Below are positions 53,336 through 63,270 of a DNA stretch of 64,000 bases, piece after piece (positions within the stretch are counted from its first letter, which is position 1; each line of letters begins with the position of its first letter). The stretch spans positions 26,468,656 through 26,532,655 of the forward strand of contig NC_049984.1 in NCBI RefSeq assembly GCF_000003815.2. Direction: 5' to 3'. The notes beneath the pieces were generated by a model. The model had not been told where the DNA came from. It did no database searches and saw only the letters and a program-made list of their open reading frames with translations. The translations under genes and the position numbers were made by a program. The stretch comes from Branchiostoma floridae (lineage: Eukaryota; Chordata; Leptocardii; Amphioxiformes; Branchiostomatidae).

Positions 53336-53700
53336 TAACTTTCATTAACACAGCAGAACATCTGCACTTAGCCAAAGTGAACATATCCGCCTTGTGTGAA
53401 TTCAACTGTTCTACTGTTGCGGTTTTTCTCCCGACCATAGTTTGTAGATACTGTAGATGGTCTGGCCATGGACCTCTGCTCGATAAAACACTTTGCACAC
53501 AGTTCGTCCGCATCGTGACCCGCAGCTGACCTGAGCGCCTGCAGGTGTAAGGGTCTCTACTCTGGCTCCCTCATTCTTCCGAGGCGGTAGAGGCCGCTAG
53601 CCAGTTTTGTTCGATTTGCCCTTGGATTGGTAAGAAAAATAATGAACATCTTTGCATACAGTCTTTCCTTACGAAAACAAATTATAGTATCCTTCACTTT
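53336..53700 (-). pseudogene. DIRS-like gag-recombinase linker
   Basis: Contains TVEQLNSHKADMFTLAKCRC on minus, shared with 48.1-48.4 kb. The similarity ends near 53517. Confidence 0.55.
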
Positions 53701-53749
53701 TCATGTAAAAAAGATAAAGTGACATAAAATGCATAGGCTTTTTTGTGGC

Positions 53750-53960
53750 TGAAGTATGTATGCATGTAAATATGGATGATGAACTTCCAGAATGTTAAAC
53801 AAAGCATGTTTGTAGGGGTAGGTAGCTTTGAAGCATTGGTCATCGGGCCTGTGGTAGCGAAAACAGTACCCGGGACGTACTTCCGTACCCGAGGTGTGCT
53901 GCCCCGGCAGGTCGGGACGCTGGTATGGGAGGCCGCGGCCTGATCTGGAGAGCATCTACA
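53750..53960 (-). pseudogene. DIRS-like gag C-terminal zinc knuckle
   Basis: The minus frame reads PGYCFRYHRPDDQCFKATYP, YKHALFNILEVHHP. This resembles the C..YH....C......H Cys/His cluster at the gag C-terminus of DIRS elements, with a few Cys mutated. It lies upstream of the recombinase with no reverse transcriptase between them. Confidence 0.55.
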
Positions 53961-53994
53961 TATAGCTGTAAATGTGAGGTGTTCCAGGGCGTGT

Positions 53995-55550
53995 CGGGAG
54001 ATGTTTCCCTGTGATGGCGGAATTGCTCGTCATACTTCGCCCACTGCGCTCAGTGGGAGGCTAGGTCGCGGATCAGATGTAGATACAAGACAAGGTGTGG
54101 GCGGTGTTGGGGGTGTTGTTGTATGTAAATGAACTGGAAGACCAGGAAAGCAGACGACCATTGGTGAGGCGTTTGTTTTCCTGTGTTTGGGGAGAGCCAT
54201 ATCCATGAAACACCCCACACAAAAAGATCATGGCATCTCCTGGTCTGTTAATGTCCAAATCATACTTTTAGGTGTGGGAGATCCACTACAAATCACCATA
54301 ATTGAATGGTCAACGAAACTTTTGGCAGATTAGACAAAACATTTAGCTATGGACCCAGGCTGGTTATGCCTAAACAAGTAGAAGGACCTAAAATGGAATT
54401 TGGGTAAAGGACAGTTTGTGAAATCATGATATTATTGTCTAATACAACTATGAAATAAAATGAAAGGGAGTGAAAAAATAGCACGGAGCCTTGTCTATCA
54501 ACATGTCAGGTTAATGATTTGTACATAATATCAAAACACTTACAGTTGTCATGATCATGTCCTCTATACGAAGGCGTTGCATGGCCGAGCAGTGCAGGCC
54601 TCCTTGTGTGTTGCATCTCAAATAGGTTTTGAAATGTCGATGTGTCCATAAACCTGTCAAGGCTACAAAAGTACTTTTATCAAAATAAATCTTATCGATT
54701 TATCATAATGTTGATTTGAGCAATGGTGTGTAGTTCAAATTCGATAATGCAAGTATTTCATTAAGGTAAAGGTGTGCAGATTAAAGAAATTTAACACATA
54801 TCTTGACATGCCACTATTCAAATGTTTGCAGACTGATAATTATGGAGTTAACCTTGTATCCGTCGATATCATTGGCTCGGCAACTATGACGACCCATGGT
54901 CGTCTCTGCTGCCTGCAGATGTCCACTACCTGAGCAAAAGGCATCATTAGGAAATGAATATCTTTAAACAGATTTCCTTGATGACCTCTTTTATATACAG
55001 TACAAGTGTGGCAGGAAGCCCTTATAGTTGAAATGCATGACTTCAAATATTGTTCTGATGTATCATGAAAGAACATTTATTTTTAGACTAATTGTAAAGT
55101 CATCAGTTTTAAATTGCATCAGCTTCATTACAAATCAGGGTTAGACAAGTCCACTCAATGAATGCTAATGACCTAATGACAAGTGAAAGTGTTGTATTGG
55201 CTAGTCAACTTGCTGGAGCGGACAAGTAAGATACTTTCCTTTGAGTGAGACACAGTCATGACATCAAGCAATAGTCAACATAGAAAAATGGAGATTAAAG
55301 GCAATAATACGAATTCCAGTGCTTGAAGTGAAAACACAATATAAACGTGACATTTGAATTTTGGTTCGGGACAAGTGGATGCATATTGCTTGATAGGACA
55401 AGTGAATTTTAGAAAACTTGTCCAACCATGCAAATAGGGAGGTACATATTATAATGACTTACTGCCGAAGGTGCCATTGGTACTGGGGGCATTGATCTTG
55501 GTCTACTCATTGCCAAATGCGTGCACATACCATCCTGTGAATTAGAAAAA
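53995..55550 (-). other. Candidate exon chain, unknown gene
   Basis: Three minus-strand segments with usable splice sites are seen: DGMCTHLAMSRPRSMPPVPM (about 55463-55537, AATTCACAG acceptor, GCA/GTAAGT donor), VVDICRQQRRPWVVIVAEPM (about 54853-54928, GCTCAG acceptor), and LDRFMDTSTFQNLFEMQHTR (about 54545-54663). A terminal AMIFLCGVFHGYGSPQTQEN segment (about 54060-54250) ends in a stop. Splice phases agree for the first three but not for the last. I do not recognise the protein. Confidence 0.3.
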
Positions 55551-56710
55551 ATTCTGTTAGGTCAGTTGTTTGTTATGTAAATGAAGCTAGGCAACATTGA
55601 TTCAACTATATGGATGTCATTTGGTCATAGTAAAAATGCAAGCAGGCAAAACATAATTACAGGCCTTCTTCATGTGCCCTAAGAGGTAAGAAGGATTACA
55701 ATTGACTGCTCTAACTTACAAAACATTTTACATCATTGTTATTGTCTGTAGTGTTTTCTTGGATCTTGCTCTTGATTAAAAGTAGATTTGTTGCAAGGTG
55801 TACAATTTTTTGCTATTGGAAAAGAGTCTTTTTTTTCTCATATAATTTTATGGCACATTATGCTTGCTTTGGAGCTTCTTTTCAATCATTGTTTTCTTTG
55901 AAACAGTCGACATTTGATGTACATGCAGATGTAATCCATGTAAAACACGACAAAGGTAAATACACTATAAATCTTGAAACCTTAAATTATTATGGCATAG
56001 TTTGTGATGGAAATTTGACATTAATGTATACACTATATCAGTATAATGTTTACTAACATTGGCAGTTGCTGTGAGACTGTAGAAAAATTGTGAAATATTT
56101 TGTACATATTGGTCAGTTACCTGTGAAACATTCCTCCCTTAACCAAAAAGGTCGGATTATCAATTTGTTAATGGCAGATAAACCTTTTAAAGTAACAATT
56201 ATTACAAGCACACTACTTAATTTGGCCTTCCAAATTATCTACATATTACTACAAAAATTCAAAGTTTTGTAGAATCTGTATGGTAGAAATGGTTGCCGTG
56301 GAAATGAATCCATAATTATAATTCATCCTGTTTGTTGTACTGGAAATTAAAAGATACGTTTTACATACTATAAGACAAGTTTGTTATTAGTATATTTTAG
56401 ATGTGCATAAACTATGGATTAGATTTATTCAAGTGTTGCTTTCAGGTTTACATACCTCGCATCATGAATCGATCTTCTAAAACCTGTTCAGCTGTTGTGT
56501 AAGATACGAGTCCAGTTTCAATTGCCCCTGTTTGAGAAGAAGAGTGGACTTATGGTTATAATTTTTATGCTACTACAATGTGTATATAGAGTATAACATG
56601 GTGTATTCCGTATCATCCGATGCTGTCCAACCTGACCGCGGGTTATGATCGCCCAAAGGAAGGGCTACGACCGAAGGTGTGGGAATTTCACATGTTGTCT
56701 TACCCAACTG
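55551..56710. other. Unassigned AT-rich stretch
   Basis: One exon-like segment (AIETGLVSYTTAEQVLEDRF, about 56457-56526 minus) has good splice sites but its phase does not fit the exon at 55.5 kb. Otherwise nothing. Confidence 0.35.
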
Positions 56711-56810
56711 NNNNNNNNNNNNNNNNNNNNNNNNNNNNNNNNNNNNNNNNNNNNNNNNNNNNNNNNNNNNNNNNNNNNNNNNNNNNNNNNNNNNNNNNNN
56801 NNNNNNNNNN
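56711..56810. other. Assembly gap (100 N)
   Basis: Run of 100 N. Confidence 0.99.
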
Positions 56811-57074
56811 ATGTTTACATGTATGTGAGATGCGCCAGAAGTTTGGAGACCTCGAACAAAAATTATTACAACAGTAATTCCAATGTGCGAATCAGTTATT
56901 CAAATTTTTGAACCGCGCCGCACTCAGTGTGCGCAACTTATGGTCAGACTTACCTGGGATTTCAAACCTATCTCAGTACGTAGGTAGGGGTCGGGTCGAA
57001 AGAACCAAGTTCATGACCATTCACACCTGTACACCACCCGCTTTCCTTCCTGCTTCCTTTCTTCCCGTCTCTGC

Positions 57075-57525
57075 GCCGCCTCTTCCCTTTTGTGGAATCC
57101 CGCGAAGGTCAAAGAGGGACTAAATGGGAATTCTCAACGGACCGCAGGTCGCGCGCTGTTCCCTAGCCGGCTATACTCTTCTACCCGGCTTACTTCTCTA
57201 TTTTTTTTTCCATTTCTAGACTACGCCTTTCCAGCGACCCGGAGTCTGGTAGAGACTAGCCCAGGGAGCAGTCGGCTTGAAAATGACCAATTCGTCGTAC
57301 CGGAAGCACCTATCACGTGCCTGGTCAAATGCCCTAGCCCTAGAGAAAGAAGTGGTAGAGTAATACTTGCGAGGAAACTGTTGCGAAGCCGACGAGAATT
57401 TCCTTGAGACTTCTTCGTTCCCCTCTACCTGCTTCCAAAAGGCCATCATATCAACACGATCATTAGCGTCACGTGCCTCTTGTATTTTGCCTTCTTTGTC
57501 CAGGTCATTTACTGTAGACCTGTAT
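57075..57525 (-). pseudogene. Unknown coding segment, possibly retroelement gag
   Basis: After a TAATACAG acceptor the minus frame reads STVNDLDKEGKIQEARDAND, MMAFWKQVEGNEEVSRKFSS and FDQARDRCFRYDELVIFK. Charged and helical. A gag-like role is only a guess. Confidence 0.3.
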
Positions 57526-57582
57526 TAAAGGTAATAAATTCTTAACGTTAACAGTTTATTAAAAGAAGGGGGCCATGGCCTA

Positions 57583-58092
57583 TATCAGTGGTGCTGGCTG
57601 CGTCAGTGTGTGTAGCTGTGTTGTCAGTGGTGCTGACTACGACAGTGTGTGTAGCTGTGTTGTCAGTGGTGCTGACTACGACAGTGTGTGTAGCTGTGTT
57701 GTCAGTGGTGCTGGCTGCGTCAGTGTGTGTAGCTGTGTTGTCAGTGGTGCTGGCTGCGACAGTGTGTGTAGCTGTGTTGTCAGTGGTGCTGGCTACGACA
57801 GTGTGTGTAGCTGTGTTGTCAGTGGTGCTGGCTGCGTCAGTGTGTGTAGCTGTGTTGTCAGTGGTGCTGGCTGCGACAGTGTGTGTAGCTGTGTTGTCAG
57901 TGGTGCTGGCTGTGTCAGTGTGTGATGCTGTGTTGTCAGTGGTGCTGGCTGGGTCAGTGTGTGTAGCTGTGTTGTCAGTGGTGCTGGCTGGGTCAGTGTG
58001 TGTAGCTGTGTTGTCAGTGGTGCTGGCTGGGTCAGTGTGTGTAGCTGTGTTGTCAGTGGTGCTGGCTGGGTCAGTGTGTGTAGCAGTGTTGG
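57583..58092. repeat. 39-bp coding minisatellite, 13 copies
   Basis: GTGTGTAGCTGTGTTGTCAG recurs every 39 bases from about 57605 to 58085. Units are 85-100% identical, with the four at the right end (GGCTGGGTCA type) the most alike. On minus the unit encodes LHTLTQPAPLTTQ. Because 39 is 3 x 13, plus-strand frames stay open too but are shadows. Confidence 0.96.
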
Positions 58093-58209
58093 CTCGAGTA
58101 GCCCGCTGTTTTCAAACATTCTCTGAAGGGCCAGGCGGAACATTTCATTCTCCACAGATTCTCTCTCGTACGTGGAGGTTGCTTCCGTAGGCCTGTCGAC
58201 GTTTTCATT
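57590..58209 (-). CDS. HECT-like exon with a 13-residue repeat insertion
   Basis: After acceptor TTATTCACAG (exon start 58209) the minus frame reads NENVDRPTEATSTYERESVE, NEMFRLALQRMFENSGLLEP, then T and thirteen LHTLTQPAPLTTQ units. The first 30 residues match the 49.1-49.4 kb exon (NEMFRLALQGLFETSGLFEP). Where that exon continues PDGYLPV, this one continues into the minisatellite. Either the repeat expanded within the exon or it replaced the rest. No donor is evident at the 3' side of the repeat. Confidence 0.5.
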
Positions 58210-58309
58210 CTGTGAATAAACCATCAATTTACACGTATTATGTACAGCATATAAAAAGGAACTTGTATCTTACTACATGTAAATTTGAACCGGTAATCAT
58301 ATTCAGTTA

Positions 58310-59620
58310 TCCATCCATCACTGCCTCTTTTTGGTGATTCTGCACCTCTTCAACGATTCGGCGTAGGGCCAGGATTTGAGCTGACGTTGAGCGTGAGGGA
58401 CGAAAGCCGTTCTGATTGGGGCGTAAGACCTTATCAACAACTGGCTTAATTCTGTTGAGCAGAAGGCGGTTGTACACTTTTGCGGCTATCTGAGTGAGGG
58501 ATATGCCCCTGTAGTTGTCAGGAAGGGTAAGGTTTCCCTTCTTTGGGACTGGGACTATACCAGACAATCCCCACTCATCCGGCCTGTTTCCAGAAAGAGT
58601 TTGATTGCAAAAGTTGGTTAGGAACTGCCTAGCTTTGGGAAGTTGCCACACTTCTAATGGCAGGCCGTCCAGTCCCGGGGCTTTTCCGGCTTTCATTTGC
58701 TTCAGAGCTATGTCAACTTCACCCTGAGTGAAGGGATCGCAGCTAATGTTGTAGTTAGTGTCAAATACTGGGGTGATCGGAACTCCAGTGGAGCTGGACT
58801 GAGGGACATCATTGTTAAGGGGCTTGGAGAAGTGATTTTTCCAGGTGTTGAGTCTGTCTTCTCCCTGGATAAAGATCACGCCTGATCTTTTACCAGATAG
58901 CTCGCGCACTAGCTTCCATGCTCTCAGATGCTCTGGGGCTGAGCTTGCTTCAAAAGTCTGAAGTGTCTTAATGATTCTATCTTCTTCACATCTATCGTAA
59001 GTCTTTTTAAGCTGGATCTGGGCAGTTTGAACATCTTTAGTGGACAAACGAAGGGTAGCCCGGCGTGCAATCGACACTTGAATGGTATCTACTGGATCAG
59101 GGTCACGAGGTGGTTTCCGTGGAAGCCTCTTGCTGCCTACTTTGTTACAGATTTCTACAAAAGAAGAGTAGGATTTCTGCTGATCTGGTAGATTAGCATA
59201 CGTATGGGCAATGTCATCATCAATTGTGCTTGCAAGCTCGTGGTCTTCTCTTAGTGCGTGACATGGTTTTGGGCTTACGGACACTAAGACGGATCTTGGT
59301 GGAGACCATTCTGTGATCGGAGCCAATGGGATTGGAGGAGTTGAAAGCTTGGCAGTCCTTGATGCTGTTCCTCCACCGCTTTCTGAAGAGACAGAAGTCG
59401 ATCTGGGCTAGGCCACCATTTGGAGATCTTTAAGTCCACAGCCTATTCTTTGGTTTGTGGAATGATGTGTTGCCCACGATGAGGTTGTTTCGGTTAACGG
59501 TATCTGGTACATCATCATCCTCAACAGCATTGGTCTGTATGTCTGTGTCACATTCCAAAATGTTATATTTTCTGTAGAAACTGTTCCAACATTCCTTCTG
59601 CAATCTTTTGGACACCCTTT
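58310..59620 (-). mobile_element. RTE/jockey-like LINE fragment: endonuclease C-terminus and RT N-terminal half
   Basis: Reading on minus, the endonuclease end reads NNLIVGNTSFHKPKNRLWT, stop, SPNGGLAQIDFCLFRKRW and GSDHRMV (SDH motif). After a frameshift (about 59290) a 339-codon frame has MKAGKAPGLDGLPLEVW, NRPDEWGLSGIVPVPKKGNL, PDNYRGISLTQIAAKVYNRL and RPNQNGFRPSRSTSAQILAL. These are RT blocks 1-3. The frame ends at 58310 just before the catalytic FxDF..AFD block, so it is a 3'-truncated piece. The LINE C-terminus at 32.2-33.5 kb may belong to a related family. Confidence 0.85.
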
Positions 59621-59790
59621 GTCACTGGGTCTCTTAATTTTTTTCCCCCCAAAACAAGCCGTCTTCCTGGGATGACACAGAACACATTACCTTCTACTAC
59701 GCGATCTACCATGATTCTGATGTCTCTCTCTGCAGATAGAGATGTGTGTCTCACGGTCTGCTTTGTTGCAAACAACTGGCAGCAGAATCT

Positions 59791-59850
59791 CCGTGTTTCA
59801 TCCTCATGTGAGAATAAAGATAAATTTTATTTTATTCTCACATGAAACGG
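59791..59850. repeat. Inverted repeat with AATAAA on both strands
   Basis: CCGTGTTTCATCCTCATGTG..AGAATAAA is answered by TTTATTCTCACATGAAACGG. The arms are about 25 bases with small mismatches and the loop is about 12 bases. Confidence 0.8.
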
Positions 59851-59912
59851 ATATCAAGACTGAGATCGTACAGGCTACATGTACATATCGGGCAACAGAA
59901 GTCACTGATTAT

Positions 59913-60012
59913 NNNNNNNNNNNNNNNNNNNNNNNNNNNNNNNNNNNNNNNNNNNNNNNNNNNNNNNNNNNNNNNNNNNNNNNNNNNNNNNNNNNNNNNN
60001 NNNNNNNNNNNN
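59913..60012. other. Assembly gap (100 N)
   Basis: Run of 100 N. Confidence 0.99.
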
Positions 60013-60284
60013 CCCTGCGGCTTGCATAGCGGCTTCCACATCCTTGCTTGACATTTACCATACGTCCTTGTCCGGGAGCCCTTGAATTGCATGTCCCTTG
60101 CAGTTATTTAACTTCACTGTCAAAGTCCAGTCCCTGGGCCTTCCGTTTGGGGCGAGGGACTGCACAGACGGGAGTCGGTCCTATGTGGGATGGTGATTAG
60201 AATAACCGCTGGACCGCCTCCACCGCCGATGGGTGAGATAGGATCGGAGGGCAGATCCAGCGGGTATTGCTCTAAGTCAGCAAA

Positions 60285-60593
60285 TCATGCTCTACTATTT
60301 CCAGATAGTTGATGTTCTTCAGAATGGTCTTGGTCCTCAGTCAGATATGATGTCATGGTTGTGATCATGGATGCTGTATGCTCTGTTGTATCTGTGCTGT
60401 CGTCGTAGGTATTCACATGGTGATCACTTTCTTCTACTGTGGGAGCAGATGATCCACGTTTGATCTTGCAACAGGTGCAGTTAAGGATGTTGCCTGATAA
60501 TAAAACAACTGCTCGTCCCAGCTTTGCCCAATAGTGATGGTCTTCATCATACACTGATAGAAACACAGTATCATGTGCATCACGTGGTTGCTA
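60285..60593 (-). pseudogene. Candidate exon, Cys-containing unknown
   Basis: After acceptor GTTCCTTAG the minus frame reads QPRDAHDTVFLSVYDEDHHY, WAKLGRAVVLLSGNILNCTC, CKIKRG, then an acidic Thr/Asp-rich tail to a stop at 60285. Protein-like; family not assigned. Confidence 0.35.
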
Positions 60594-60901
60594 AGGAACA
60601 ACGAGTGGTGCACGTAGGAAACGGCGTATGAAAGTGATATTGTAAAACGATTAGCCTTTCATCGGCCCTATTAACACACACGTTACGAATAATTCACAAC
60701 TCCGTGAGAGGCAATTCGCATGTCCGCTGCAAGCATTTAACAACTCGGGCGGCATGCGAAATACAATGTAAAGGTGGCAGTTTCGGCGGCATTTGGGCCG
60801 CATTCATGTTTAGAAACTTTATGAAACAAACTTAACCCCGTCTTGTACTCAACAAGAGTCCGGAGGGGTGAAATGATGACCATCATCATCATCGGTTCAT
60901 C

Positions 60902-61107
60902 ATCGACAGCAAAATTTGATAACAAAGTGACTTGCCTTCACCCGTCGCAAGGCCGACAAAACAATCTTTGCCTTGTGTAACAGCTCGGATGGCCCGAGCT
61001 TGGCCGTCCTTCAGATGGGGAAACCCCCATATGTCACTCGCTTCGCGCTCCACCAGAGCAAAGGCGTTGGACAAGATCAACCTTTTCAGCCATTCTACAG
61101 TATCCAC
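60902..61107 (-). pseudogene. RecQ-like DNA helicase N-terminal fragment
   Basis: The minus frame reads ASDIWGFPHLKDGQARAIRA, VTQGKDCFVGLATGEGKSLC, YQIL. FGF..LK..Q..AI......D.F..L.TG.GKS..YQ is the motif 0 (Q-motif region) and Walker A of RecQ-family helicases. The frame loses homology immediately after YQIL and stops at 60889. RecQ-like pieces are frequent as amplified pseudogenes or element genes in invertebrates. Confidence 0.7.
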
Positions 61108-61655
61108 ATCCTTGCTATTCTTGCGTCAGTTATCTTCCATCTCTGCGACCATCGTCTTTGTGACCGTGGTCCTATTCCGGGGGATGCCCCCACCCTTTCG
61201 ATAACACTTCAGGTGTTATTTCTGCCCTTGCACAATATTCCCCAACCATGTTGTTTCCTATGTCACAGAAGAGAAGGTGATGCTCTCACACCAGTCCCCA
61301 TAAGGTGTGAGATCAAAAAATAATCTTTGAGTTATTTCGTTTTGTGATAGTGAATAATCTCCAACATGCATGACAAAGTTTATTCTCGCAATCAGACCAC
61401 TTTATACTAACGCATCTAAAAGACGTCTCACAGATTTTAATGTTTCTTTTAAAAGAGATGATTTTCAACCCGGCAAGAAGAGATAACCGCAAACACCCGA
61501 ACTGATAAAGGGTAAAGTAAACTAGAACAACAACAAACTATAGCTACATACAACACGTTGATATGAGATACATGTTAAAGCGTAGAATTACTGTCATCTG
61601 AGTGGAGCCTGGATACGTTGCATCTCATGAATGATCATATTGCTGACAAATGGAT
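61108..61655. other. Unassigned stretch
   Basis: No gene recognised. Confidence 0.35.
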
Positions 61656-61660
61656 TATGC

Positions 61661-61905
61661 TTACAACTGTTCATCTTTATCACGGTCATCTCTGTCACTC
61701 ATGTCGTCTGTCAAGTCATCACAAATCTGATCTGGCTGCATACCTAAAGATTGTTTCCCCTTTATATTTGCCCTGACTGGGCTGGAATAGGTTGATGCTG
61801 TGTATCCTACATACTTAGTTATTGACTGTGACTGATAATATATGTCACTTTCACCACCTCTGAGGTGAGGTATGGACACAATAAGCCTGTCTTAACCTGG
61901 CCCTT
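61661..61905 (-). CDS. C-terminal exon of an unknown protein
   Basis: Minus frame VSIPHLRGGESDIYYQSQSI, TKYVGYTASTYSSPVRANIK, ending in an acidic tail DDLTDDMSDRDDRDKDEQL and a stop at 61661. The upstream part is in an assembly gap. Uninterrupted and protein-like. Family unknown. Confidence 0.4.
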
Positions 61906-61984
61906 CTCGTTTTTTATCTAGTTGTTTTCCTAGAGGACTGTCCATGGGCAACATTAGGCTTTTTACTGCCATCAAATTGGCAGA

Positions 61985-62851
61985 NNNNNNNNNNNNNNNN
62001 NNNNNNNNNNNNNNNNNNNNNNNNNNNNNNNNNNNNNNNNNNNNNNNNNNNNNNNNNNNNNNNNNNNNNNNNNNNNNNNNNNNNNNNNNNNNNNNNNNNN
62101 NNNNNNNNNNNNNNNNNNNNNNNNNNNNNNNNNNNNNNNNNNNNNNNNNNNNNNNNNNNNNNNNNNNNNNNNNNNNNNNNNNNNNNNNNNNNNNNNNNNN
62201 NNNNNNNNNNNNNNNNNNNNNNNNNNNNNNNNNNNNNNNNNNNNNNNNNNNNNNNNNNNNNNNNNNNNNNNNNNNNNNNNNNNNNNNNNNNNNNNNNNNN
62301 NNNNNNNNNNNNNNNNNNNNNNNNNNNNNNNNNNNNNNNNNNNNNNNNNNNNNNNNNNNNNNNNNNNNNNNNNNNNNNNNNNNNNNNNNNNNNNNNNNNN
62401 NNNNNNNNNNNNNNNNNNNNNNNNNNNNNNNNNNNNNNNNNNNNNNNNNNNNNNNNNNNNNNNNNNNNNNNNNNNNNNNNNNNNNNNNNNNNNNNNNNNN
62501 NNNNNNNNNNNNNNNNNNNNNNNNNNNNNNNNNNNNNNNNNNNNNNNNNNNNNNNNNNNNNNNNNNNNNNNNNNNNNNNNNNNNNNNNNNNNNNNNNNNN
62601 NNNNNNNNNNNNNNNNNNNNNNNNNNNNNNNNNNNNNNNNNNNNNNNNNNNNNNNNNNNNNNNNNNNNNNNNNNNNNNNNNNNNNNNNNNNNNNNNNNNN
62701 NNNNNNNNNNNNNNNNNNNNNNNNNNNNNNNNNNNNNNNNNNNNNNNNNNNNNNNNNNNNNNNNNNNNNNNNNNNNNNNNNNNNNNNNNNNNNNNNNNNN
62801 NNNNNNNNNNNNNNNNNNNNNNNNNNNNNNNNNNNNNNNNNNNNNNNNNNN
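61985..62851. other. Assembly gap (867 N)
   Basis: Run of N. Confidence 0.99.
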
Positions 62852-62854
62852 TTT

Positions 62855-63270
62855 TCGACATGGACAATTTGAGGACTTCCAATCCGATGCCGCGGGCGGT
62901 GGTGTTCTTCATGAAAAGGCCGTGTACTCTTTAGTAGTGCCGCTTTGTCTTGGTGCTCGTTGCCGAGTCGATTACTCTCCGCAGGGCCCTCTCCAGCCGC
63001 AGTGGATGGCTGGTTCCCTACACACTTCTCTACCTTCGTATAGAAGATGTCCTGAACTGACAGACCTGCTGTATGTAGAAGTAGTGCTTTCTTCTGCCCG
63101 TCTGCTACATTGCTTTTGCATGGTAGATATGGTCCAAAACTTCGTTACCATCTCTTTCATCCGGCAGCTATGGCACTTGAGTCGCCCCCTATTGTGAATG
63201 CTGGCAGACTCCCTATATCCCCTCCGAGGTGGCTTACTACACCTCCTGTCCTCCTCTTCAGTGACAGTGG
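62855..63270 (-). pseudogene. Ty3-like retrotransposon gag (capsid) N-terminal fragment
   Basis: One minus frame reads GSLPAFTIGGDSSAIAAG, a stop at the position of the usual Trp, KRW, a second stop, RSFGPYLPCKSNVADGQKKA then LLLHTAGLSVQDIFYTKVEK. W..W...F..Y followed by QK.ALLLH.AG..VQ.IF is the conserved opening of Ty3-like gag in invertebrates. Homology fades before the gap. Both stop codons can arise from a single-base change of TGG or a hydrophobic codon. Confidence 0.7.

Noticed and set aside
53995-56530. Five-exon gene on the minus strand
   Set aside because: Splice phases conflict at two junctions and no domain was recognised; kept only as a low-confidence candidate.
57575-58190. Plus-strand 116- and 200-codon frames rich in Val, Ser and Cys
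   Set aside because: Shadows of the 39-bp minisatellite whose period is divisible by three; the minus frame carries conserved HECT-like sequence.
61944-63197. Long open frames across the 867-N gap
   Set aside because: Only the flanks carry sequence; the length is an artefact of N.
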